Shown: positions 1 to 5,883, counted from the first letter of the stretch. The stretch is 5,953 nt of DNA from CAMBDR01 sp046597185 (GCA_046597185.1 JBKJLF010000103.1:1-5953); one strand, 5' to 3'. The notes: generated by a model from the sequence alone, not told the origin. Translations and numbers: made by a program.

Positions 1-40
1 ATCCAGACATTGCCAGTTATGATGCCCTATGGGCGGTGGA

Positions 41-358
41 TCATGCGCACAGATTGGACTTAACAGACAACAATAAGCAACACGGGTGACCTGGGTTCAC
101 CGAATATTTACACAAGGTCACCACATCGTTTAAGCTAAACTCCGGCGGCAAGTCAGCCAGTGCAATGCCGTGTACCTGCACCAAACGCCGCGCTAACCAA
201 GTGTAGAGCGGCAATGTCACGCCATCCACCGCCACGCGCAACAAATCCGGCCCCAAGACGGGCACCAACTTGCCTTCTTGAATAAAATCCAACAAATCAG
301 CCCACACGGCTTCGGAAATTGAGGATGTAGGGGATTGGGTAATGGCAAGTTCAGTCAT
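41..358 (-). pseudogene. SIR2-like protein, N-terminal fragment
   Basis: The ATG at 358 opens a 105-codon frame. Its first 80 or so residues resemble the N-terminus of SIR2-like NAD-binding proteins found in bacterial defence loci: a W-x-D-L-L-D-F-I helix near residue 20, a hydrophobic strand ending in V-P-V-L-G-P-D-L-L near residues 32-40 that I take as the nucleotide-binding turn, and an L-N-D-V-V stretch near 75-80. After that (below about position 118) the sequence becomes Cys/Leu-rich, loses family character and stops at 41. Such proteins are usually several hundred residues long, so this is a truncated stub whose catalytic part is missing. It diverges from the downstream nuclease gene. 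The family call comes from memory of the motif and is moderate. The fragment could also belong to another nucleotide-binding defence family with the same opening. Confidence 0.5.
85..122. repeat. 7-bp inverted repeat at the SIR2-like breakpoint
   Basis: GGTGACC (85-91) and GGTCACC (116-122) are exact inverted copies separated by 24 bases. A related GGTTCACC lies between them (94-101). The recognisable SIR2-like coding ends at 116-122, so the repeat sits on the likely recombination or deletion point. It may be a scar of an inserted or excised element, but 7 bp is short enough to be chance. Confidence 0.3.
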
Positions 359-410
359 GACGGGTTGGATGGTAGGTTTGATGATTGGTTTGGTTGCGGG
401 TTGGATTAAA

Positions 411-437
411 ATTATTAGAATGATTGGGCGTAGTCAA
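411..437 (-). promoter_or_regulatory. possible promoter of the SIR2-like gene
   Basis: On the minus strand TTGACT (437-432) and AATAAT (416-411) each match five of six sigma-70 consensus bases, with a 15-base spacer, shorter than ideal. A transcript would have a leader of about 45-50 bases before the ATG at 358. The leader, 361-405, is unusually skewed: G/T-rich on the plus strand with repeated GGTTGG and GGTTTGG-like words. I see no gene between 359 and 539 and no convincing plus-strand promoter there. Confidence 0.35.
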
Positions 438-530
438 TGGTTTTCGTGAAACCACGCAGCACAAAGAAACGGCCATTTCAACCCGTAGCGGCGGATGTGG
501 TACGCTGTGCAGCAGAACCAACCCTTGATT

Positions 531-535
531 GAAGG
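531..535 (+). promoter_or_regulatory. ribosome binding site deciding the nuclease start
   Basis: GAAGG lies four bases before the tandem ATG ATG at 540-545. An in-frame ATG at 495 would add 15 residues but has no purine-rich site ahead of it, and those residues do not look like family sequence. I therefore place the start at 540, with 543 as the close alternative. Confidence 0.55.
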
Positions 536-539
536 CGCA

Positions 540-1604
540 ATGATGCAAAATCCTCCGCAAAAACACACCGACTTCAGCGCGTTGCTGCTAGCCTTGACCG
601 ACACTCACCACGTACTGCAACAACAGGCGGCGCGTTCGGTGGATGTGGCGCTGGTGGTCCGCAACTGGTTGTTTGGCTGGTATATTGTTGAATTTGAGCA
701 AGGTGCGGTCGAGCGTTCGGCTTTGTATGGCAAACAATTGATCAACTTGCTTTCGCAGGAACTATCAGCGCGCGACATTAAAGGCGTATCACCTACTATT
801 TTGAAGCAGTGCCGCCAGTTTTATTTGGCTTGGCAAAAGATTGGTCGGACAGTGTCCGACCAATCTTTGCAGCCTAAAGTAACGGCATTGCGGGACCAGT
901 TCAAACTGGGCTGGTCGCATTATATCCAACTACTCACCCTCAGTAATGAAGCAGAGCGCGGTTTTTACGAGATTGAAGCTGCCGCCAATAGCTGGGGCGT
1001 GCGCGAACTGAAACGCCAGATTGAGTCATCACTGTACGAACGATTGGCATTGTCGCGTGACAAAGACCAAATCAAGGCGCTGTCGCACCAAGGCCAGATC
1101 GTCATGCGGGCGCAAGATGTGCTGAAAAACCCGTATGTGCTGGAGTTTTTGGATTTACCCGCGCAGCCAGAGTATTCCGAACATGAACTAGAAACAGCCA
1201 TCATCAACCGCTTAGAGCAGTTTTTGCTGGAATTGGGCAAGGGCTTTTTGTTTGAAGCCAGACAAAAACGCTTTACCTTTGATGACGACCATTTCTATGT
1301 CGATCTGGTGTTTTATAACCGCCTACTGAAATGCTATGTGTTAATCGATCTCAAGCGCGACAAGCTGACGCATCAGGACTTGGGGCAGATGCAGATGTAT
1401 GTGAATTATTTTGACCGCTTCGTCAAAACCGACGATGAAGCGCCGACGATTGGCATTGTGCTATGCCACCGCAAAAATGATGCGCTGGTTGAATTGACCT
1501 TGCCTGCTAATGCTAATATCTATGCGGCTAAGTACCAATTGTATTTGCCGTCAAAAGAAGAACTGCAAGCACAGGTACAGGCTTCGCTGCACCAGCGGGA
1601 TTAA
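540..1604 (+). CDS. YhcG/DUF1016-family PD-(D/E)XK nuclease
   Basis: This is a 354-residue protein of the YhcG (DUF1016) family, near the usual family length. Residues about 14-160 match the helical N-terminal domain, with R-N-W-L-F-G-W-Y-I-V at 41-50, E-x-S-A-L-Y-G-K at 58-65 and L-G-W-S-H-Y at 123-128, followed by the F-Y-x-x-E-A-A-x-x-x-W-x-V-R-E-L-K-R-Q-I block near 142-161. Residues about 215-345 form the nuclease domain: D255 in Y-V-D-L-V-F-Y, then D270-L-K272 as the D-x-K version of the (D/E)-x-K motif, and Q-M-Q-M-Y-V-N-Y-F-D at 283-292. The catalytic residues look intact and the protein is probably cytoplasmic. Relatives occur as stand-alone genes in defence and toxin-antitoxin regions; their target is not settled and I do not assign one. 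The gene is divergent from the SIR2-like stub and followed by the AAA/DUF1703 remnant. Codons 100-109 lie in a perfect inverted repeat. Confidence 0.93.
   Translation: MMQNPPQKHTDFSALLLALTDTHHVLQQQAARSVDVALVVRNWLFGWYIVEFEQGAVERSALYGKQLINLLSQELSARDIKGVSPTILKQCRQFYLAWQKIGRTVSDQSLQPKVTALRDQFKLGWSHYIQLLTLSNEAERGFYEIEAAANSWGVRELKRQIESSLYERLALSRDKDQIKALSHQGQIVMRAQDVLKNPYVLEFLDLPAQPEYSEHELETAIINRLEQFLLELGKGFLFEARQKRFTFDDDHFYVDLVFYNRLLKCYVLIDLKRDKLTHQDLGQMQMYVNYFDRFVKTDDEAPTIGIVLCHRKNDALVELTLPANANIYAAKYQLYLPSKEELQAQVQASLHQRD
836..868. repeat. perfect 33-base inverted repeat inside the nuclease gene
   Basis: The arm AAAGATTGGTCGGACA (836-851) is followed by a single central G (852) and its exact reverse complement (853-868). 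Each arm is 16 bp with no mismatch; pairing breaks at the next base outward. It encodes residues about 100-109 of the nuclease (K-I-G-R-T-V-S-D-Q-S), a position where the family carries a similar T-V-S-x-x-S sequence, so the reading frame is undisturbed. In RNA it would be a very strong hairpin (with a few central bases unpaired to form the loop) or, in DNA, a cruciform or protein-binding palindrome. No T-run follows, so it is not a standard terminator. I saw no second copy in the window. Confidence 0.9.
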
Positions 1605-1613
1605 TGGATTAAT

Positions 1614-1632
1614 GCGCTGGCGCATCCAGCGC
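1614..1632. repeat. short hairpin after the nuclease gene
   Basis: GCGCTGG (1614-1620), the loop CGCAT and CCAGCGC (1626-1632) form a perfect 7-bp GC-rich stem nine bases after the nuclease stop codon. No T-run follows, so termination would be weak or factor-dependent. The rest of the gap to 1692 shows no clear promoter; TATGCT/TACAGT at 1641-1651 are weak -10-like words. Confidence 0.4.
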
Positions 1633-1692
1633 TTCCGGTTTATGCTACAGTATGCCACCGTGCCACCCGTCAAAAACATGCAGGAACCCGTC

Positions 1693-3047
1693 ATGTCAGC
1701 CTTATCCCGCAAAACATTGTCCATCGGCATTCAAACTTTCTCTGAAGTCATTCTGGAAGGGCATTATTACGTTGACAAAACCGGTTTTGCCCAGCGTCTG
1801 ATTGCGCGCGGAAATACTATTTTCTGTCGCGCCCGCGCCGCTTCGGCAAGAGTCTGTTTCTTGGTACCTTGAAGGAGTTGTTCGAGGAGAATCAAGCCTT
1901 GTTCACTGGTTTGGCGATTCATGACCAATGGGACTGGTCGCGCCGCTTTCCGGTGCTGCGCCTCAGTTTTGGCGGCGGGGTGGTAGTGAATCGTGCTGAT
2001 TTACAGCAATTGTTGCACAAGCAACTGGAAAAACATGAATTTCAGTTTGCCTTGGCGGCCCGCTATCCTGATCTGGGCAGTCGTTTTATCGATTTAATTG
2101 AGCGCTTATGCGCGCAAACCGGGCAACGTAGAAGACCCGGCCATCGCGCGTGAGATTCGAGAAGAACTCAAAAACATTTACAGTGTCATCAAAGACCAAG
2201 ACGCCAACATCCGGTTTGCGATGCTGACTGGGTATCTAAATTCAGCAAAGTAAGCCTGTTTCCGGGCCTAAACAACCTGCGCGACATCACGCTTGATCCG
2301 AATTATTCGGCCTTGTGCGGCTACACCGATCATGACGTGGCCACGGTGTTTGCGCCGGAGCTGTTTGAACTCGACCGCAGCCAAGTGCGGCGTTGGTATA
2401 ATGGTTACAACTGGACGGGCGAATCAGTGTATAACCCATTTGATTTGCTGCTGCTGTTCGAGAACCGATTATTCCGCTCGTGGTGGTTTGAAACTGCCAC
2501 GCCTACCTTTTTGATTAAGTTGCTGGCGGAGCGCGGTTTTTTCACGCCCGACCTTACCAGCCTGTGTACTGGCGAAGCCTTGCTCTGGGCATTTGATATA
2601 GAAAACATCGGCACCGAAGCTTTGCTGTTCCAGACCGCTTACTTGACCATCACCGGGCAGGAAGAACCCGATCTTGGCATGGTCAGTTACACGCTGGGCT
2701 ACCCCAATCGGGAAGTGGAAATTAGTCTCAACAGTAGCCTGCGGGCGCTCTACACCAACGACGCCAGCAAAAATCATCGCCACGGCTTGCAACTGCGCAA
2801 GCTGCTGCGTAGCAATGATCTGGCGGGCTTGCGGCAACTGATTCACGCATTCTTTGCCGGATCGCCGGACCGCAGCATTCCGCATCAATGGTACACCAAC
2901 AACCCCATCGCGCAATATGAAGGTTTCTACGCCAGCGTGTTCTACAGCTACTTCGCCGCGCTGGGTTTTGACGTAGTGGTGGAAGACGCCACCAACCATG
3001 GCCGCATCGATATAGTGGTGCTTTTGCCCAAGCACATTTACTTGGTG
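1693..3047 (+). pseudogene. AAA-ATPase-like/DUF1703 (PD-(D/E)XK) gene remnant, frameshifted and truncated
   Basis: Read across frames this matches the AAA-ATPase-like plus DUF1703 nuclease proteins. The ATG at 1693 has AGGA at 1682-1685; the in-frame ATG at 1678 is an alternative. The first frame gives I-G-I-Q-T-F-S-E-V-I and Y-Y-V-D-K-T. A missing base near 1815 shifts the frame, after which F-L-S-R-P-R-R-F-G-K-S-L-F-L is read from 1821 (phosphate-loop G-K-S at 1845-1853). At 2124-2127 the frame changes again, and the hydrophobic D-E-Y-D Walker B segment expected there is absent. A further missing G near 2231 restores the long frame: V-S-K-F-S-K-V-S-L-F, then R-R-W-Y-N-G-Y-N-W and F-E-T-A-T-P-T-F-L. 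The nuclease G-R-I-D (3001-3011) is present, but the following E-F-K is lost because the sequence turns into HipA at 3045-3056. No functional product is expected. The long open frame alone, ending at 3410, would encode a misleading fusion. Confidence 0.88.
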
Positions 3048-3053
3048 TGTGGT

Positions 3054-3485
3054 ACCCGGCTCGAAAAAATCGGCACGCGGGACGTGTTGATGCTCAAGCG
3101 CTTTGATCGCGAATGGGACGGCGAGCGGCAGCGCTATATCAAGCACGGTTTGGTATCTGGGCTGACCGTTATCGACGCCGAAGACGGCTATACCGGCAGA
3201 GAGCGCTGGTCGTATTTGTTGCTGGCTGATGAAATGCGGCGTTGGTCGGCAAAAAATGATGAGGATCGGCGAGAACTATTCCGGCGCATGGCATTTAACG
3301 CCATGGTAACCAATAATGACGATCACCCACGTAATCACGCGCTGTTGCATACCAACGGCGGTTGGCGCTTATCGCCAGCATACGATATCGTGCCGATAGC
3401 GATGGTGTAGCAAGAGCGGCGCGACTTAGCGCTAACCGCTGGCACCTTCGGGCGGGCAGCCAGCCGGTACAATTTACTATCGCGA
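3054..3485 (+). pseudogene. HipA C-terminal kinase fragment
   Basis: From T-R-L-E-K-I-G (3054) onward the frame matches the C-terminal part of HipA-type serine/threonine kinases: D-V-L-M-L-K-R-F-D-R-E-W, H-G-L-V-S-G-L-T-V, W-S-Y-L-L-L-A-D-E, L-F-R-R-M-x-F-N-A-M-V-T. The catalytic loop N-N-D-D-H-P-R-N is at 3312-3335, with the putative catalytic Asp at 3318-3320, and A-Y-D-I-V-P holds the metal-binding Asp at 3384-3386. A TAG at 3408-3410 closes the frame, but the same frame continues with Q-E-R-R-D-L-A-L-T and R-Y-N-L-L-S up to 3485, which is HipA-like, so the TAG is a nonsense mutation, plausibly from TCG. The N-terminal ATP-binding half and the final helices are absent and no hipB-like antitoxin is nearby. 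It is joined in frame to the AAA/DUF1703 remnant. I see nothing in 3489-3518. Confidence 0.88.
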
Positions 3486-3518
3486 TAGCCACCCGTGACA
3501 CGTCGTCCATTATTATTT

Positions 3519-3905
3519 TTAGTGATCTGATGGTGGCCCGGCTGTTAGGTTTCTTCGCCAATATTGCACGACCTCAGGAAGAAGTACTACTACAAGCAAT
3601 AATGGCTCAGCTACAAGTATGATATCAATGGCCGCCTGATCGAACACGGTTGGCGCGCCAAACATCACTAAATAACCTATCGCCAAAAATGGCACAGCTA
3701 TAAAAAATCCTGTGTAGATCCAAAAAAAACGTGGCTTTTTAAATAATTTATCCGCAACCGATACCACTGTACAGAGCAACCCAATCATTGCAATGGGAAT
3801 AGATGCCAATACCAATAAGACGCCCGCCCACCCATTGATGCCACGAGAAGCATATGCGGGTGAACACGCAAATAGGATCATTAATAGTAAAACCCAGCGT
3901 TTCAT
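3519..3905 (-). CDS. small membrane protein of unknown function
   Basis: This 128-residue protein does not match a family I recognise. The start at 3905 is supported by AGGA (3914-3911 on the minus strand) five bases ahead. Residues 1-19 form a typical signal peptide or first membrane segment: M-K-R-W, a hydrophobic L/I core, then S-P-A-Y-A before Ser20, a plausible signal peptidase I site. Three further hydrophobic stretches lie at about 27-50, 60-84 and 91-116, with the basic loop K-L-F-K-K-P-R between the first two and W-R-R-N in the tail. It therefore probably sits in the inner membrane. It is the last gene of the minus-strand cluster, and its ribosome binding site overlaps the stop codon of the small upstream reading frame, which suggests co-translation. 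Its 3' end faces the HipA remnant. The coding call is firm; the role is unknown. Confidence 0.75.
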   Translation of the reverse strand: MKRWVLLLMILFACSPAYASRGINGWAGVLLVLASIPIAMIGLLCTVVSVADKLFKKPRFFWIYTGFFIAVPFLAIGYLVMFGAPTVFDQAAIDIILVAEPLLLVVVLLPEVVQYWRRNLTAGPPSDH

Positions 3906-3912
3906 AAGTTTC

Positions 3913-4005
3913 CTAAAACAAGATGGTTACATCTTCGCCTTTAATGCCAGCGATTTCAATCTCGCACGGGGCGCATTCTTTTGGATACCAACTAAGCCAT
4001 CTCAA
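3913..4005 (-). CDS. possible 30-residue CxxC peptide
   Basis: A TTG at 4005-4003, just after a TGA, opens 30 codons ending in TAG at 3915-3913. The peptide has W-L-S-W-Y-P near the start, C-A-P-C at residues 11-14, an acidic middle (E-I-E-I, K-G-E-D) and a hydrophobic end. The first 14 or so bases overlap the end of the DUF3037-like gene, and its stop lies inside the ribosome binding site of the membrane-protein gene, seven bases before that ATG. This packing and the non-random composition favour a translated small gene. The start codon is weak with only GGGTG ahead, so it could instead be the tail of a lost gene or an alternative C-terminus of the upstream protein. No known family is recognised. 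Confidence 0.35.
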   Translation of the reverse strand: MRWLSWYPKECAPCEIEIAGIKGEDVTILF

Positions 4006-4833
4006 TCACCCGGTTAACTGCTTGCACCGTACTTTGCACTTCCTGAAACAAAATGTTATGGCATTGCGCTTCGTTTGTCAGTTCATGCGTATTTGCAATG
4101 ATCAATGAACGCTGCTTGTCGCTTAGCGTAATGTCGTCCATGCCCGGTGTGCCAAAAATAAGCGCGCTTTTCATTTGCGTATTGCGGGTCTTTGCCAACG
4201 CCAGTTCCCACATTTTTGCGCGCGCGTCGCGCATGCAGGCGGGTTGCGTATTGGCCCGTAACATGCCAAAGTGGGCGACCAGTTTGGGATTGAAAAAGCC
4301 AAATTTCACGGGAATGCCATGATCAACTAAAACGGCTTCCCGATTAAAATAGACTCCTAAATCTGGTCGCTGCACTTGAATGGCATCGCGGATTTTTGTG
4401 GCCCATTGTTGGTTTGCTTCGCGCTCAAGTACCGGGGTGTCGTTGGCCGAAGTTTCCATTTCGTCTGCCAAAACGCTTAGACTACAATGCATCAGTACGA
4501 TTTGCCGGAACAGGTCAACGTCGTTCATGGCATAGGTGTGGCGCACGGGTAATAACTGGAAATTCGCTAACGGGATCGAATTGAAAACAGCATCCCAGCC
4601 GAATTGCTTGCCGATGCCGCACAATGCCTCCAAAACCCGCTCCAGCATGTTGATAACGCCATCGCCTGCGGCACCATACATGCAGCGCAAGACATCGGTT
4701 CGAATCAGGGGTTTGGCAACGATCTGGTTATTGAAGCGACGTTGATCCGCTCGCCAGAATGGGCAACCGGCTCCCAAGCAATGACTGCATAGTCAGCATT
4801 GGTCGTGGCAAAGGCGATGGTTGAGGTGGTCAT
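3992..4833 (-). pseudogene. DUF3037-like partner protein with one frameshift
   Basis: The ATG at 4833 overlaps the kinase stop as ATGA and has AAAGG (4843-4839) five bases ahead, so translation is probably coupled. The first 32 codons contain A-D-Y-A-V-I-A-W-E-P and S-G-E-R-I-N-V, close to the opening of DUF3037 proteins (Y-A-x-x-x-x-x-P then E-x-x-N-V-G). The frame then stops early, whereas the next frame continues as F-N-N-Q-I-V-A-K-P-L-I-R-T-D-V-L-R and runs open to 3992. Adding one G near 4737 (GTC GGC TTC) restores N-V-G-F and an uninterrupted protein of about 280 residues. Later landmarks are L-L-P-V-R-H-T-Y-A-M-N-D-V-D-L-F-R and M-H-C-S-L-S-V-L-A. A 261-residue open frame begins at 4777, but its first residues are out-of-frame sequence. 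From memory, DUF3037-type genes often sit beside HipA-like kinases. The biochemical role is unknown. The frameshift may be real or a sequencing error. Confidence 0.7.
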
Positions 4834-5588
4834 GATGGCCTTTCTGTTGCAAATAATGGCGAAAGCGCGTGTGCCGCATAATGAATCAGTGATGGCGTTC
4901 TTGCTTGAGTGAAACGGTAAAAATCCACATAATGTTGGGAGACAATAGCAGGTAATGCCGAAAATTCCAGTTCTATTTTATGCCAAATGTGGCTATCCGT
5001 GCTCAGTAGCGCCTGCTGGGTCATCGCCGCACTGACAATGCTTTGCTCGATTGCGGCAACTTGGTTTTGAGGAAGGTATTGAGTTGCAAAGAATCCTAGT
5101 TTATTGAGCTGCATGGTTTGGTTGCCAAGTGCCTGTTCATGGTCTATCAGCGTGAAAACTAGGCCATTCCATAGGATGTTGCCTGGGTTTCTGTCACCAT
5201 TGGCGATCAACTCGTCAAACGATATCGCAGAATGGATTTGTAACCATCCCGATAAAATAGTGGCAAGTGCGGTCAATTGCGCCTTGCTGGGTGACGCGGT
5301 TAAACCCAATTGTGTGGTGAGACTGGGGTAGCCGACCGCTCTTGCGCCAAATCACAGCGAGTGATCACGCGGGTCAATAATGAGAACCGGGCTTAACATG
5401 GGGAGTTGCGCATAGTGGCCGAGCAGTGCACAAAAGCATTCTGCGGCAATTTCTGGATGGCCGACTTGTTTGACCACACAGCGTTGTGCTAACCCGGCAA
5501 TATTGATGATGGCATATTGCGCGCCAGTGATGCCCTGCTCGACTGGCACAAGTGTCGTGGGTAATAAGATACCTTGCTCAATATGCAT
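4830..5588 (-). pseudogene. HipA-like kinase with one in-frame TGA
   Basis: The ATG at 5588 has AAAAAGGG (5601-5594) five bases ahead. The frame holds 78 codons, then TGA (5354-5352), then continues in the same frame without another stop to 4830, giving 252 codons counting the stop. Both halves belong to one protein of the HipA-like kinase type (HipA_2 class): K40 in C-V-V-K as the ATP-binding lysine, E50 as its likely helix partner, F-G-A-R-x-V-G-Y-P-S-L at 80-90 directly after the TGA, D132 and N137 in N-G-D-R-N-P-G-N as the catalytic loop, and D149 in L-I-D-H-E-Q-A-L as the metal-binding residue. All core kinase residues survive, so only the TGA argues against function. A restart at TTG 5309 would lack K40. 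It heads the minus-strand cluster. If active it would phosphorylate a protein; the substrate is unknown. Confidence 0.75.
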
Positions 5589-5673
5589 ACGATCCCTTTT
5601 TCATGTTGTTACGTCTTGCTTTGCCGCTCGCCGCCTTGAATCATGTGTTACCAACGCCAAATATACGGTAAAA

Positions 5674-5710
5674 TCACCCCGCCACGGAAAAAAACCGTGG
5701 TCGGGGGTGA
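5674..5710 (+). ncRNA. long hairpin with A7 loop; possible small RNA or leader element
   Basis: CCACGG (5682-5687) and CCGTGG (5695-5700) enclose seven A residues. The outer sides TCACCCCG (5674-5681) and CGGGGGTGA (5702-5710) pair with only T5701 and one G bulged, giving about 14 base pairs. A TAAAAT -10-like box (5669-5674) precedes it and a strong terminator follows at 5731-5759, so 5681-5760 could be a transcript of about 80 bases or a 5' leader. If TAAAAT is the real -10, the outer stem would be partly lost. On the minus strand the same stem carries a T7 loop upstream of the kinase gene. I do not recognise an RNA family. Confidence 0.3.
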
Positions 5711-5730
5711 GAGCCTGCAAATTTCATCGG

Positions 5731-5759
5731 CAAAAATGCCGCCTTGTGCGGCATTTTTG
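5731..5759 (+). terminator. intrinsic terminator, possibly bidirectional
   Basis: AAAAATGCCGC, the loop CTTGT and GCGGCATTTTT form a perfect 11-bp stem, or 12 bp with the flanking C-G pair. Its GC-rich core is flanked by A5 and T5, so it reads as a Rho-independent terminator on either strand. No complete plus-strand gene ends just before it, which fits a short transcript starting near 5680. On the minus strand it would stop readthrough from the right before the kinase cluster. Confidence 0.75.
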
Positions 5760-5814
5760 TCTACCATCAGACTTCCTGATCCCTTGGCGGCGTAATCCCC
5801 ATTTTTAGGAAATA

Positions 5815-5838
5815 GGATTAGCACCGTGAATCTAATCC
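5815..5838. repeat. inverted repeat upstream of the partial gene
   Basis: GGATTAG (5815-5821) and CTAATCC (5832-5838) are exact inverted copies around a 10-base loop. TAATCC also occurs at 5793-5798, so the word appears three times in 50 bases. It could be an operator for the gene at 5884 or part of a mobile-element end. No other feature is evident from 5761 to 5871. Confidence 0.4.
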
Positions 5839-5871
5839 GCCATTGGTGTAGAGTTGAATCTATTTTACACA

Positions 5872-5878
5872 AAGGAGG
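5872..5878 (+). promoter_or_regulatory. strong ribosome binding site
   Basis: AAGGAGG is a near-complete match to the 16S rRNA anti-Shine-Dalgarno sequence and ends five bases before the ATG at 5884. It is the strongest such site in the window and fixes the start of the partial gene. Confidence 0.85.
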
Positions 5879-5883
5879 CCGCA

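Noticed and set aside
836..868. Palindrome as a transcription terminator
   Set aside because: No T-run follows on either strand, and the gene continues intact for over 700 bases.
965..1240. 91-codon minus-strand frame inside the nuclease gene
   Set aside because: Ser/Arg/Cys-rich composition opposite a clear coding frame; a shadow.
2469..3146. 225-codon open frame on the minus strand
   Set aside because: It lies opposite the strongly recognisable AAA/DUF1703-HipA coding, has no ribosome binding site I trust and shows no family motif; it is a shadow frame.
3054..3485. Active HipBA toxin-antitoxin module
   Set aside because: The HipA N-terminal half is missing, a stop interrupts the C-terminal part, and no HipB-like helix-turn-helix gene is present.
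3362..3622. 86-codon plus-strand frame after the HipA remnant
   Set aside because: HipA similarity stays in another frame through 3485, and the rest is opposite the membrane-protein gene.
5352..5354. TGA read as Trp or selenocysteine
   Set aside because: The kinase uses TGG for Trp elsewhere and ends with TGA itself; no selenocysteine-type hairpin or reason for Sec at this site is visible.
5470..5808. 112-codon plus-strand frame
   Set aside because: It runs over the kinase N-terminus and through both hairpins and the terminator, so it is not a credible gene.
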